DNA from: Triangularia verruculosa
Lineage: Eukaryota; Ascomycota; Sordariomycetes; Sordariales; Podosporaceae
Assembly (NCBI GenBank): GCA_033296885.1
Contig: MU864063.1
Location: forward strand, 1 to 43,857
Direction: 5' to 3'
Length of the DNA stretch: 43,857 nucleotides
Program-made: the position numbers and the translations under genes
The notes under the pieces: model-generated
Databases searched by the model: none
What the model saw: the letters and a program-made list of their open reading frames with translations, nothing else
What the model was told of the DNA's origin: nothing
Shown: positions 22,387 through 34,727 of the stretch, in pieces
Position numbering within the stretch: the first letter of the stretch is position 1
How the letters are laid out: each line of letters opens with the position of its first letter

Positions 22387-25300
22387 CATGTACATCCTAC
22401 CCCTGGGCAGCCTCCGTTTTCGACCCAAGCGGCGTGGAGGTACCGTTGCCAGAAAACTGATGACAACCGTCCCCCTTTTTGTCCAGGTTCCACAAAACTT
22501 TCTGGGACAAGGATGCTGCCATTTCACAATCCCAGCAGACAGGCTCGGCGGATTTCCCACGTCAGGGGTCCTCGACCCACAGCAAAGCTCCCAAACACCG
22601 AGCAGAGAGCAACGGAGAGCTCAGCGCGAAGACAACACGTACCCTGTACGCTGGCAGCTGGAAAAACGGGGCGTCAACACCATAGCGTCGAACCATTGCC
22701 AGACGACGACCACGGCGACGATGACAAGACAACAACAAGACATCACATCGTCTTTCTTGTTTGGTGGACAGGAACTATCGGGTTGAACTAGAAGCGGCAC
22801 GGGAGCACAGTCGCAACCCGACCGATGTATTGCAGCCGTGGACTTTGTTTGACTTGACCTTTTTTTTTCTTTTGGAGTTGACGTACGTTCGCTTGAGGGG
22901 CCGTGGGCACGATTGCCCGAATGGTTTTTTCCCGCTCAACAGATCAGCACAAGCGACAAACAAAAAGCAGAAAGAGGCTTGACGGGACGGCGGAATCTTC
23001 CTGGGACGGCAGGACTGCAATCCAGGAACCAGCGGGAGGTGCAGCGCAGTTGCATTTCCAGTTGCAGGCAGGTGCACGTCCACTCCTTCCCCCTTCAGGA
23101 TACACAGGCCACAAGCGTACTCCAAGCGTTCCCAATCGGTCGCACATCAAGTCGGCCCCATACCTTAACCCTAAAAGATTAGGCGTCATGCCCACGGGCC
23201 ACACACATACTTCTGAACAAATGTGCATTACTTACCTGCCTGCTCGTTGTCGCTGCAATGTGGTGCGTATGCGGAGTAGGAGAAGACAAGATGGCGGCTA
23301 GTGTACAGTGTCCGGTACAGTAGGTAAGTAATCCCCGCCGTCTTGTCTCGCCTTGCCCAGCAACGGGGAACGTCGGGAGTGCTGCGCTGCGTACATACAG
23401 AGACCCTGGAGGCTGTGCCTGCAAAGCTGATTTCGACCGAGTTTGACGATGATATGACGGGACGATACGATGAGTACCTCGTGCGCTCGCTCGTAAAATG
23501 ATTACGAACCTAGCCTGTTCGACTCTGACGGTATGTACCATAGAGAGAGGTGGCTGACAACAACGGGCTGCGACTTCCGTTCCAGGCGTTGCAATGTCTC
23601 CGTGCAATTTCACACAAAAAAAAGATATTTTCTCTGGTTGCTTTCTTTGCGTCCTTTGAGCAATCAGATTTCGCACTTTGTCTTTTGTGTCTTGGATTGC
23701 GCCGTCCGTTTGCTTTGACCTTGGTCTGTCTCTCTGTCCTGTCATCACACTCCCAGACACCACTAGACACACCACGGCCTAGACACCCCGCCATAGCCCC
23801 ATACTGGACTGGACACACATGTCTCCAAAAGGCCTCGATTTGTCTGTCCACATCCTTTGGGCCCCTCCAAATCTCCAACATCTCTCCAAAAAGCCCTCAT
23901 CAGATAAGCGCCAGCAAGCTTCACTTCATCAGCAATACTCCCACCTGACACCGCACACCATACACCACACACCACACACCACACACCACTTCCAAAGGTG
24001 GATCGCCGAAGCATGGCGCGCAAAACAAGTCGGGTCCCCTCCCAGGCCGGAACCAGTGAGGTACCGTGATACTCGAGACACATCCCCCGGAAGATCCATC
24101 CATGCATCTGTGCACCGCATAATAGGCTCTTTTCCACCTGCTGGTCGTCGTGGCACTGCATCAGATATATTCCTATTATTAGGCCCACACCTGATAGCAA
24201 ACATCGCCCACTGCCCATAGTGTTGGCTAACTTGGGGTCCACGTCTGTATGTGTACATGGCACCTGGGCCTATCGACCCTCTTGGCTACTTAGACCGGTT
24301 GCCCCGGATAGCGATGGACCAGTCAGCCACGAGCTTCCGGGGCGAAGACTACCATTCGGCCGACAGACGCAAACCAGCAGAACAGCTCGGCCATCCACAT
24401 GTGTCTATCCAGCATCGGCTTTGCCTCCATGGTGGGGGGAGCCTCAAAAAGGCCCTCGTGAAGAGGCCCAGGTTGCAACATGGCCAACGTCGTGGGGTAT
24501 GTTGTCATCATCGTGCATACCGCGAACACCTCACCTTGAACTAACTGAAGAGACCTGCGAATCGAGACCGGCCCAGCTGCATGCCATGCCATGTGTCCGG
24601 GGAAACACCTCTGTCCGATATCATCGGAACGTCTTGATGTGCTCTCCAGACTATTAAATCTGGGCGCCAATCTTGCCTCGGAGAGCCTCGACGTGCCTGC
24701 AGCGTTCACCAAGGTGCGTCTGCCATGGCCTGCTTGACAGGCAAAGCTGTCTAGCTGGCCTCGCATATTGCTGCATCCGCTGCTGCTTGCTCGTTGCTGC
24801 CCAGTCGGCCGACCTGGAACACCCCCACTGCATCTTCAACGTCTTGCCCCAGGGCCGGATCCGAAGAGCTAAGGTCAACATGATCGGAAGATGGCATGCA
24901 ACATCGATACCTGCCCCAGACATGCTGCAGCACATAATTCGCGCGAGGGCTGATGACTCAGCTGAGGGCTGTGAGGTCGGCGCCGCAAACTTCAGTCATC
25001 TCAGGACTCAAGGCAGCCGTATCTCACCTGTTGCATCACATAATATTGTCATCAGGTCGTCAGCCACGGCCATTGAGTGTTTCTAATCGACCGTTCTCGG
25101 TGCGGTCCGAACGGAAGGATAATGTTATGGCGAATGTTTGCCGAAGCTGGCGCGCTGCACTAACTCTACACTGTGTATCTCCAAGTACGGGGGCGGGGCT
25201 GAGGGGCTTTGTGATGCAACACTGGCCGGAACAGGGTCCGTTTTCTCACGGTGTGCTACCCGGCCGTGGGGAACTTCTATGTTGATTCTTGGTTAAAAGG

Positions 25301-28000
25301 ACTCACCAGGCGGAGATACTTTTCCATCATGTCGCGCTTTTCTCACATTCTGCGTCAAGAAACACAACGGCTGGTGGTGGGCACGCAAGAGGGTTTCAAC
25401 ACATAAGGCACACCAACTGCCGGTGATAGAGCGGTGAGTCAAAACAAGAAGGAGACCCGGCATGCGCTCACGATGTTGGCTCCCTACAGTCAAGGTGAGG
25501 AGCCGGAAGAAACACCGGGGAAGCAGATCAAGCGTCCAAAACGATGCGGTGATGCCCAATCCAACGCCCCGTCGCATGCAAGACCACAAAAGGAGGAGCT
25601 GGGTCGCATATCCGACCCTTTCAACAAGACGCCGTTACCACAGCCCGGATGCTTCACTGCAAGTAAAAGACAGCAAAAATATGAGCCATGGGCGGAGATT
25701 TCTTCTGCAAAATTTGATGCATCTGTTTTCTTGTCTTAGACCGTCAGAGTACCACATCCTCTACGCACGCAGCTGCGGAGGTTACTTGCTTGCACGACAG
25801 CATTGCTCGGAATGTGGACTGTCTTCCCCCGTGCTCAACGCGTGTTATTGTCCCCTATTTTTCTCTCCGCCGGAACACGGGAACTTGAGGCGTCCAAACA
25901 ACAGCAAAGACGAGGGCAGCTGAATATCGTGTCCAACCCGTCCTCGGGCAGATATCAGCGGTCCCGTAGATTTCGGATGCTGTGCAACGACGGACGGCGA
26001 GAGGAGCACAGCCATATTAGTCGGAACAGCCAAGTATCACGACCTCGACTCATCAACGCCCGTCCGCCTGTCAGTGTGCGGGATGGATACACTCGAGTTA
26101 TATATATTGAATTCACTCCGAGTCCTCGACACGGCTGGCCGAGACAGCAGATCAGGTGAGCACAAAAGCAACCGAGACAACGCCTGCACAAGCACCCGCA
26201 TCAAGTGAAGCGAGGCATCATCATCATGGAGTCTGAGATAGGTGGAACATAATAGTCGGACAAAGTTAGACACTACTAACAACAGTCTCGGGCCCAGGTC
26301 TATCGGCAGCATGGTCATTATTCGGGGGCGCACAAACTAAGCTCCGATACTGCAGGACTTTTGGCAAACCCAGATTCCTCAGTCGCAGCGTTGGAAAAAC
26401 GGGCAAATCCAACGGTGCTGGGAAGCCAAGCCAAGGATCAACCCCAACTGATCGATCCGCCTTGGCTGACAGTTGCCGGGCAGGCTTCGATCATGCAGCA
26501 GAAAACTTCTCGAAGCCTTCCATGCCGCCAATCTCACCTCCCGTTCTGGGAGCCCAGCGCCGGCCCACGTTTCTGCCACGAGAGAGCGCCGAGGGCCGAG
26601 GTGGGGGCTTCTTCCTCCACAGATTATGAAACAACTGGCAGCCTCTGCTTCACGACATGGTGGTCGATGGTCTCGGCTCGCTGTCGTCCAGCGTAATGGA
26701 TATGAGATGTTGCAATCAAACACGCCGGGCACACACCGAGGTGAATCCAGCGGAGATACATCTTGTCCCTCACTCGATGCAAGGGACACAAGGGAGCACA
26801 CTGTGTCGCCAATCGTCGTATTTTCTACAATTATTCACCACCCATCACTATGTCTGGGGACACGGTGCGGTCTGCTGGAAATAGCTGCTGCTGTGCGATG
26901 GAGCTGCGCAAGGCTCAATAGTCTCGCCGTCTATATACTTAGGTATCACATTTACTCCGGATGCCACTACTTGCAGTGCCAGGTGAGTCTCTTATTCGCA
27001 ACCTGATCTACAGCCTGACATCATGCAGCATTTGGCCCCGGAGGGATACAGAGCATGTATACTGTACTACATGACAGAGGTCACTAGACCATCAGCCTTG
27101 GGGAATTTCTGCCGTTTTGTCTATACGCCGACTGCTGCCGACGCAGGATGACGCGGCAGTTTGGCTGCCCAACGGCATACCGACCGTTTTCTCCCATCCC
27201 AACCAGCAATGCAAGTGAGGCGTTTGGGCAGCCTTGCCCATCATGCACACCCCCCCAAAAAGGGGGCCAATACCTTCGTCTATACCGAACTGACCAGAGG
27301 CGACCCAGACAGAGGGAACCTCCCATGGCAAGGCACAGGGCATTTCACACGTGTTGTGGACCCCACCGGCAGGCACTCCTGTGGCCAGGTCTTGTCGGAG
27401 ACGCAGTGTTGAGCTGAGGCTGGCGGGTGGTCTTGGCAGGGTACCCATGGTCTGGTTTGAGGTTTTTGGCCCCCGCTCGCCCCCTTTCTGGTCAGACGAT
27501 GGGAGCAAAGTATTGGGTACTTTGCGCCTGCCAGAGTCTCGGGTGCCTCCGTTGCTGATACGGTACCTTGCAGGAGCTGTTGCCACGCGTGAGCGGCCGA
27601 CAGGACGGAGTTTATCCAGGGGTTCGGTTCTGTTCCTGCATTAGCTCTTTGAAGACCCCAGGCCACCACACAACGAAAATGGGAGCTGCAGCATCTTCCC
27701 ACTCGGTCGGTCCCGTCTTTAGCTTGCTGATTCATATGACAGGTCATTTTTTTGATCTCCTTGATCAGCATCAACGACGAAAAGATACAGTGACACAACA
27801 GCAGCAGGGCACCTCAGCCTCTGGGTCGGGGCTGGCTCTGGCTCTACCCGGACGATTGGTGCGGCAGATCGGGATAATCGGCCATACGAAGGCTCTGATC
27901 GACCGTGCACCGTCATGCGGGCCCGTGATGAAAAGATTGGCGGTTCTGGGAAGATTCCCATTCACCCATGGACGTCCACTCACGGTGCCCGCACTGGTCA
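22387..28000. other. gene-free interval, middle part
   Basis: No protein gene was recognised in 5.6 kb. ORFs of 130-200 codons exist on both strands (for example 22,168-22,791 plus, 23,179-23,775 minus, 26,473-27,006 plus) but their translations are rich in Arg, Pro, Ser, His and Cys with no motifs, as expected of chance frames in GC-balanced DNA. A short (CACACCA)-type repeat is at 23,953-23,990. The base composition is not AT-rich, so this is not obviously repeat DNA degraded by repeat-induced point mutation. Confidence 0.5.
23953..23990. repeat. CACACCA-type microsatellite
   Basis: Imperfect tandem repeat of ACACC/CACACCA units, about five copies. Purely low-complexity. Confidence 0.8.
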
Positions 28001-29450
28001 CCATATGCAATAAGAGCTTGAAGCGATCCTTTGCCAGGCGCTGCATCTGTGCCTCATCATGTGACGGCCGAAGGTGTGTTTCCGCCGGTCAGGGATCTCC
28101 AACTTGACAGTTCAATGTTTCTCGCCTCAGTTCAGAAGCTCAAGGTTCTTGCCTGCATTGATTTGCGGCCGGAACGTGTCAATTGAAGCTCTGGCTTTTT
28201 CTGACATGATGTTCAAGACAGCAGCCATGTCTCTGACAATTCTAGACATCGGCAGTGATGTTGATCCCACAATCCAGATGGCGCATATACTGTGAGCCCA
28301 ATCTCGCTGCGATTTCAAGATTGGCGAAGAACAGCACGAGGCCGACCGTTTTGTGGCCAGGAAATTACGGTCCTCTGTCAGCATCCCAGGATTAACCTCC
28401 GTTTACGGGGGAGATGGACCATCAACAAAACGGAGAAGATACCTGGCAAGCTGTCGCCCAGAACTCAGATCCAAATTTCCAGAAGACCCAACGGAACATC
28501 AACCGCGATGAAGCTAGGCCGTTTTCTGCAAAGGCTACCACACGTCCCCCGGGTCACCGGGTCCGCGAGCTCCACTGCGAATATCGTTTTCTGCACGTCG
28601 CAATGATGAAGGCAAAAGGGCGAACAGCTTCATCCACAGGCGGCTCATTGGCGATGTCGACATTTGCATTGCAAACGGGCACAGCAAACTATGGCCTCGA
28701 ACTTGGCCGTTGGTGTTGGGTGTTTGAATGCAATGCAAGGACGGGGGAAGCAATCCGGCCGGGCGGATCCTCCATGGCGCATGCACGGGCCGGACAAGGT
28801 TGTGAAGAAATGACATGGACTCTCAAATTTTCTGCAAGCACCTTTGACGAACGCTTCTGGAAGCATTTTGGAACTTGGAACCTTGCTTGCTCTCCCCGGC
28901 TCTCCCCGGCTCTCCCCCATCATCGCCAGTGATCGCACCCAGGGCAGGCATTTCCAACAAGTCAAGTTTAGCAGCGGCGACTCCCCTGGTCGGCTCTTGA
29001 TGATGTCGCATTGAGCGGCGGTCATCATCAAGACTTCGTGACTCCCTTTGGGACCGGCCGGGGAAGCCCTCCGCTTGTGCCATCTGTGGTAATTTCAATT
29101 TTTCTTTTCTTTTGGGCGCTGCTCCCATTTCGTTATCTTCCTCCGTTTGCTGTCATCGCGCTCCTGGGACGAACAGCCGGCTCGGCATGGCTCGGCATGG
29201 AGGCTAGCGATGCTGTGGGAGTCACGTTTCAAGTTGCTCTGCGAACGCGATCTGCACTGCGAAATCGCGTCCCGCCCGTTGATACCACCTCTTCTTGATG
29301 GCATCCCTCAAAGGCCCGAATGCTCGGTATCTCCTAGGGGTTTTTGAGAGTGAGACTCGTCATTTTCTGAGGCATGGGCTAAACAGCAATGCTCTTCTGG
29401 TTTTGTTTTGGTACAATCTCTGGGAGAGCATGTTGCGAGCCGCAAGGCGG

Positions 29451-29474
29451 ATGCGATGCGATGCGATGCGATGC
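29451..29474. repeat. (ATGCG)5 pentanucleotide repeat
   Basis: Five consecutive near-perfect copies of ATGCG. No coding frame of note runs through it. Confidence 0.85.
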
Positions 29475-30564
29475 AGCGCGTATGCAAATGCAACCACTCA
29501 AAAAAAGTCTGGGGGGGATGCAACGGGGAAGAACGGCTCGTAAATTTGAGCTTTTATATTTGTTCTCCTCATCACCAGCTGACCCTAATATCTTTGTGAG
29601 CTGGTAGCGAGAGCGATGTTTTTTCTTTCTTGACACTCACTACCTAGCCACCACCACCGCTCTTGCATCATTCACCTCACTTTTTGAGCACAAATAATCG
29701 CCCTGGAGGCCCCCTTCTCCGTGTTAGGCCCCTTTGGCATGGAACTTATTTTCTTCGTGCTCCTCCCACATTCACGAAACACGATATTTCGCTAATCTAG
29801 GCGGATGGACTGTCATGCAGGTGACCCTTTTTTAACTTGCCCGGCGTGGACACACGTCTCCAGATATAGGTACCAGAAGGGTGGGAAGACGCTAACCAAT
29901 ATCAGAGCCCCATGTCGCCGAATTTTCTTTCCATCACCAAACCCCGGATCCCAAAAGAACAGATGTGCGGTTCTGATGAAGCTGGCGGGCGGCGACGGCG
30001 GCGGTTGGTACGATGCCTACCATTCTTCTGGCACGCTCAGGCCTAATTTATTTGCTCCCTCCTTGATTTTTTTTCCCCTCAACGACAACAGCCTGCTTTA
30101 TTCGGGATATGAACCCGTTGCCTCTTGCGCTCGCTGCCTTGCTCCGTATTCACCCAAAACAGTCAAAAGAGTAAAAGAGAAAAAAAAAGCCAAGCTCGGC
30201 GCCCACAGGTGTGTGTCTGCCGAACAGGGCGGTTGTCAAAGGAAGGTGTTTCGACATCAGAAGCTTTTCCCCATAATACACGTTTTGAATTTCCACACCT
30301 TCTGGTTTCACCACCACCAAACCCACAGCGTGTCCACCACGGTATTCCCGTCCTTAACTCCACAGAGTCAAAACCTACACAGTAGACTAGTGAAGCCCCC
30401 TGCCTGTCTGCCTGCCGGGACGGTTGCGGCTTTGTTGACCGTTTTATTTTTGTTTCTGACTTTTCTTTTTGTCTTGATCGTTGATGGGCGGGTTGTCATG
30501 CATCCCAAAGTAGGTGTTAATCCCGGAGCTATACATAACAGCCCAGACGGTCAACAATGCCCCT

Positions 30565-30584
30565 GGGGGGGGGGTTGGGGGGGG
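30565..30584 (+). repeat. G10-TT-G8 tract
   Basis: Two long guanine runs separated by two thymines on the plus strand, followed by AGG. This can in principle fold as a G-quadruplex. Confidence 0.8.
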
Positions 30585-30732
30585 AGGAATGAATCCTAGG
30601 CCAAAGAATGGGAAGAACCAAAAGGAAGGGAAAATATCGGGATGGATGGATCCGTCCGTCCGTTCTGACGGGAACGAACGAACGAACAGGCGGTCGAGAA
30701 AGGAAAGAGATAAAATTTCAATGGCAGCCCTG

Positions 30733-30750
30733 TTTTTTTTTTTTTTTTTT
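30733..30750 (+). repeat. 18-base T run
   Basis: Uninterrupted thymine tract, followed after one G by five more T. It is about 150 bases from the G10-TT-G8 tract. Confidence 0.85.
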
Positions 30751-31792
30751 GTTTTTGGCTGGGCAACCGGTCAGCCGGTGATGACAGGCACAAGGGGGTT
30801 CACGGTCAGACCCTTTTTGCTCTTCACCTCGGTGAGCAAGGGGGGTGGTGAGTGTGACTTCAGCGGATTGGTTCCCTCCGGCCGTTTCTGCTTACCTTGC
30901 CGGGAGATCATGGGTTTGCATTCGGTTGCTCGTGCCGAAAGGGGGAAGGAAGAAAAAAAAAAGTGTGAAACGGGGTGGCGGTGGTAGTGCCTGTGCGTGT
31001 GTTTGTGTGTGTGAATATAGGGCGTGTGAAAAGAAAAAAAATGAACTTCACTTTTCCATAAACAGGGGGGGAGGGGCGTTACATGCTATGGACGTTGGAA
31101 GCGAAAGCTACGGTTGCATTTGTTTTGACTGGTAATTAGGCTTGACACCTGTCAAGTTTGTCACTGGATTTGGGGTGCAAGTCCCGAGACACAGGTTTGT
31201 GGGATGGCATGGGCTTTGTTGGGTGGTGATGCCGAAGGGGGAGGTTCTATGGAGAGTGTCTGAGGGATTTGGATGGTGGATCGTTGGTGACGGGATCAGG
31301 ACGGTGTTACCGATCAACCGAGCTAGGCTTTCTGGAGACCAGGATGGAAACGGAAGTGGTTCGTTTATGACGGGGTTATCTCGTGATAATTTTTGCTAGG
31401 GCTGAAGGTTGGGAGATGTGTCACATCACACTGCATCATATAACCGCTTTTGGCCTGAAAAGGGGTTAGGTCTGGGATGCAGTGGCGGTTGGAAAGGTGG
31501 TATCAGCTGTTGCTTGATTCTCAGCTCAAGGACTCTCTCATGGCCTTCTCTTGCGTGGCAGATAAGTAGGTGGCAAAGATATAGCAGCATGGACATGATG
31601 CAGAGCCATAGAGTCCTGAAATCACAAGCAACCAACAGAGATCACTACATATATCAAGCCATATGCAGTGCAAGTATATAGAACAAACAAGACTCGCCCG
31701 CAGATCTGCCTGAGCACTGATAACAGCGGATATGCATCCAATCATACTTGATCAAAGAAGCCATCTACTTTAAGACCGGCAATGGAAGAAGG

Positions 31793-31814
31793 GGAGCCGG
31801 GTTAACTCGGCTCC
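31793..31814. repeat. near-perfect 22-nt palindrome
   Basis: The inverted repeat is centred on GTTAAC with flanking arms GGAGCCG / CGGCTCC; one symmetric base pair is mismatched (G opposite T). It could be a protein-binding site or hairpin; no gene adjoins it. Confidence 0.7.
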
Positions 31815-32614
31815 TGTAAGCACATCGACCAAGGCTAAGCAGGCTGAGAGTCAGCTCTTGTTACTGTCTCCAATGATACAAGCCTGATATGCAACTCCTG
31901 AGGTATATATTGTAGATAAAGGATAGACAGAACCAACATCACAACCGGCTCGTGTTACTATGGGAGCCCGACGCAAGTTTACTTATCCTTGCTGCCAATG
32001 CTTCTCATACGTACGGTTTATATCGGCCTTACGTTTGCTTGCTCCAGTTGGGGCGGATATCGTGATCTGGTTATGTCCTTGGGCACCGGAGTTGTCTTCT
32101 AGTACTAGCTTCAAGAAGTAAGTCATCTGAAAACTGTGCTCAAAATAGGTAGCTTTCGGGCCGCTCAAAGACAAACCATGTCGGGAATGCATTCGTAGCT
32201 AAATGTAAATCATGTTCACACTTGCCGTTGGCATGCTTATGAGCTTAAATAGTAGCCCAAGCTCCTGGTGTGCATTCTCTACTTCTTATCAAGAACGTGT
32301 ATAGTTTCAAGCTAGCTCATACTCCAAGGCCCAGGATCAAGCTCGTCATTGGAACTGAAGCCCACCCATGAAGCTCAAGCTCAAGCTCACCACAGTATGA
32401 AGACATCTACCCTTGGACCACGGCGTCCACGAAGTCAAGGGATGGTAGCTTTGCTTTGGAGGCGAGCTCGAGTCAGCCACTCGGCCAGTAACCAGGGGAG
32501 ACCTCCCTACCTCATGACCTTAAGCATCCGCAGCCCATCCGCAGCCCACAAAGCCTGCCCTAGGTATCAACCAAACCCACAGCACATCAAACATGAATTA
32601 ATGGGTATAGCCTC

Positions 32615-32702
32615 GCCCGGCTAGCTCAATCGGTAGAGCGTGAGACTCTTAAGGAGGTCCTCCGTCATCTCAAGGTTGTGGGTTCGACCCCCACGTTGGG
32701 CT
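32615..32702 (+). tRNA. tRNA-Lys(CUU), intron-containing, copy 3
   Basis: Same mature sequence as copies 1 and 2 except for one acceptor-stem base (GTTGGGC instead of GTCGGGC, giving a G:U pair). The 15-nt intron is again different and contains GGAGGTCCTCC, which is self-complementary. The trailer TCAATTCCCGT and the following CGATTCGATAT are shared with copy 2. Confidence 0.96.
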
Positions 32703-32925
32703 CAATTCCCGTTCAAGCGATTCGATATCTTTTGGTTTTTCGTTCTATCATATATTTTGAGTGCCGATTTAACTTCTTGTTGTACACACAGAGGAACCGG
32801 TCTCCATGATTTCTGTCTGAATCCAAGAGTAGGTACTACCTATCGGCCGAGACGCAGCCTTTTGCTGCTGCACTCCGATACAATAACCACACGTACTGAA
32901 ATGACATACAGACCATGGCTCAGGA

Positions 32926-34727
32926 CTACCCTCCCCGTCCTCTGTGTCCGCCACCACCACCTCTCCCACCACCTCTGTACCCACCACCACCGCCGCCACC
33001 TCTGCCTCGATACCCTCCACCACCACCTCCTCGCCCTCTATGGCCTCCTCCACCGCCTCTCCCCCGCCCCCCTCTAAAACCCCCACCACCCCCTCTGCCG
33101 CCTCTGAACCCGGCATAAAAGTCATCCTCATCCGGCCCCTTCTCCCTCCTCTCCGCCCTCTCCTCCTCACTCGCATCCCAATAGTTCTCCACCTGCAACA
33201 GCTCGCAAAACCTCGCCGTCTGCGGGTTGGTATACTCCCTCGGCTGGACCTCGCTCCCCCTCACCCACCCCTTCCCCCCGTCGTCCATCACCGGCGCCGT
33301 CACCGCAAAGTTCTCCGGGATTTCCATTTTGCCCTTCCTGACCACATTCTCCTTCACCCACTCCTCGTTCTCCTTAATCAGACCTAGGTAGTGCTCCTCG
33401 CCTTGGTCCTCCGGCACCTGGGCGCCGCGGATGCCAAAGGTGGATTTGAGCAGGGGGTGGAAAGCCCGGATGATGGAGAGCCATTCTTTATCGTAGGATA
33501 GTTTTACCGGGCGGGTGATGGGGACCGAGGAGGAGGAAGGGATTTCCATGAGCTGGAGGAAGGAGCGGCCGGGGAGGCACTTGTCGAGGGCTAGGAAGCG
33601 GGTTGCTGTGTTGGTGATGGTTGGGGGGACGGGTTGGCCGGGTGTGGTTTTGACAGCGGGGGTAGGTTTGGAGAAGGTTGATGGGAGGAGGGAGCGGAGC
33701 GTGTCGGTTTGGGGTTCTTCTGGAGGGGCTGCGTGAGCTGTGCTTGGGGCGGCTGCTGCTGCTGGGACGTCTTCGTCGTCGAGGTCGAGGTCGATCTCAT
33801 CGGGGTTGTTGGCCGGGGCGGCTGGGGTTTCTTCTCCGTCAAGGCCGAGGTCGATTTCATCTGGGTTATGTGTAGGGGCAGCCGAAGGGGGGGCTGGAGT
33901 AGGTTCGGAAACTGTGGTTGCTGAGGCTGCTGTGGGAGGGTCGAACTGCTTGATGGCAGAGTACTTGCAATGCAAGTGAGCGGAGAACCAGTATGGCGGC
34001 CGAAGGCGGTTCAAGACATAGTCTGCTGCTGGGTTCCCCAAGGAACCATCCTGTGACTCCCTCTGGAAATCGGGCTTCATCTTCCACAGGCGGTGGGAGT
34101 CACCGTGTTTCTCGATCCCTCGTGGCCAGTCGTGGCTGATGCCGATGTCTACTTGGGTTCTCACTTGGAGCAGCTTCCGGACGTCGATTTCCCTGACGTG
34201 GTAAAAAGACTTGGTGTCGCTCTGGTTGAAGGGCAAACGCTCGTGATGAGGCTTGCGGTAGTCATGACCCTTCCAGATCCCGCTCATACCAGCAATACGA
34301 ATGGGTCCCACCCGAAGAACGTTGGCGGCACCCATGTAATAGATGTTAGGGGCGACCCAGCCGCCATAATGCAACTCTGCCAGATGAGAGGCCGCTTCAT
34401 GGTTGCCGGCAACGAAGATGGTGAGATAGGGGGCTTGCCGCTTGCCGCTGTAGTAGTCCGGGAAGTCACCCAGCTCGCGATACTTGGACGGGACGGACAT
34501 GACGGTCAGGTCGTCGGCATTGCGGACGGCCTGAAAATCACCGCCAATGATGAGGAGGTCGACACCATCCCAGTTGCGTTCTCTGCACGAGGTAGCGATT
34601 GAAGAGTAGATGGCATTCAGAGTGCCATGACCCTGAATGTGTTAGCTAAGAGGTCTTTGATTCTCTTGGCATCGGAAGGAGGACCTACACAGCCTTCAAT
34701 GGCAACGCGCAGTGATTTGTTGCTCAT
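32926..34727 (-). CDS. dbr1: Lariat debranching enzyme DBR1
   Basis: Exons 34689-34727 and 32926-34632; 581 residues from the family-like start MSNKSLRVAIEGC. DBR1 is a metallophosphoesterase that hydrolyses the 2'-5' bond of intron lariats. Metal and active-site residues are visible: C13 and H15 in EGCGHG, D45 in GGDFQ, N90-H91-E92 in AGNHE, H180 in SHDWP, H232 and H234 in SAHLHCKY, plus the lariat-recognition segment GMSGIWKGHDY. A Pro/Ala/acidic linker carries two copies of NPDEIDL, then comes the C-terminal DBR1 domain, and then a tail of about 60 residues made of Gly/Arg (RGG-like) repeats, far longer than in yeast or animals. The 56-nt intron has donor GTAGGT, branch GCTAAC and acceptor CAG. 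The frame stays open upstream to another ATG at 34880, which would add 51 residues. Confidence 0.93.

Larger units (their letters stand above)
28001..32614. other. gene-free interval, right part
   Basis: No recognisable gene in 4.6 kb. Low-complexity elements are concentrated here: five copies of ATGCG at 29451-29474, a G10-TT-G8 tract at 30565-30584, GGAT/CCGT/GAAC short tandem units around 30,640-30,690, and an 18-T run at 30733-30750. A near-perfect 22-nt palindrome is at 31793-31814. The longest ORF (29,805-30,599, 264 codons) has no domain-like sequence and includes low-complexity stretches. Confidence 0.5.

Noticed and set aside
22168..22791. 207-codon plus-strand ORF
   Set aside because: Rich in Arg, Pro, His and Thr with no domain; its beginning overlaps the minus-strand AUG-free leader and promoter.
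23179..23775. 198-codon minus-strand ORF
   Set aside because: No recognisable motif, no splice context, composition of non-coding DNA.
29805..30599. 264-codon plus-strand ORF
   Set aside because: No motif and mixed low-complexity composition; probably chance.
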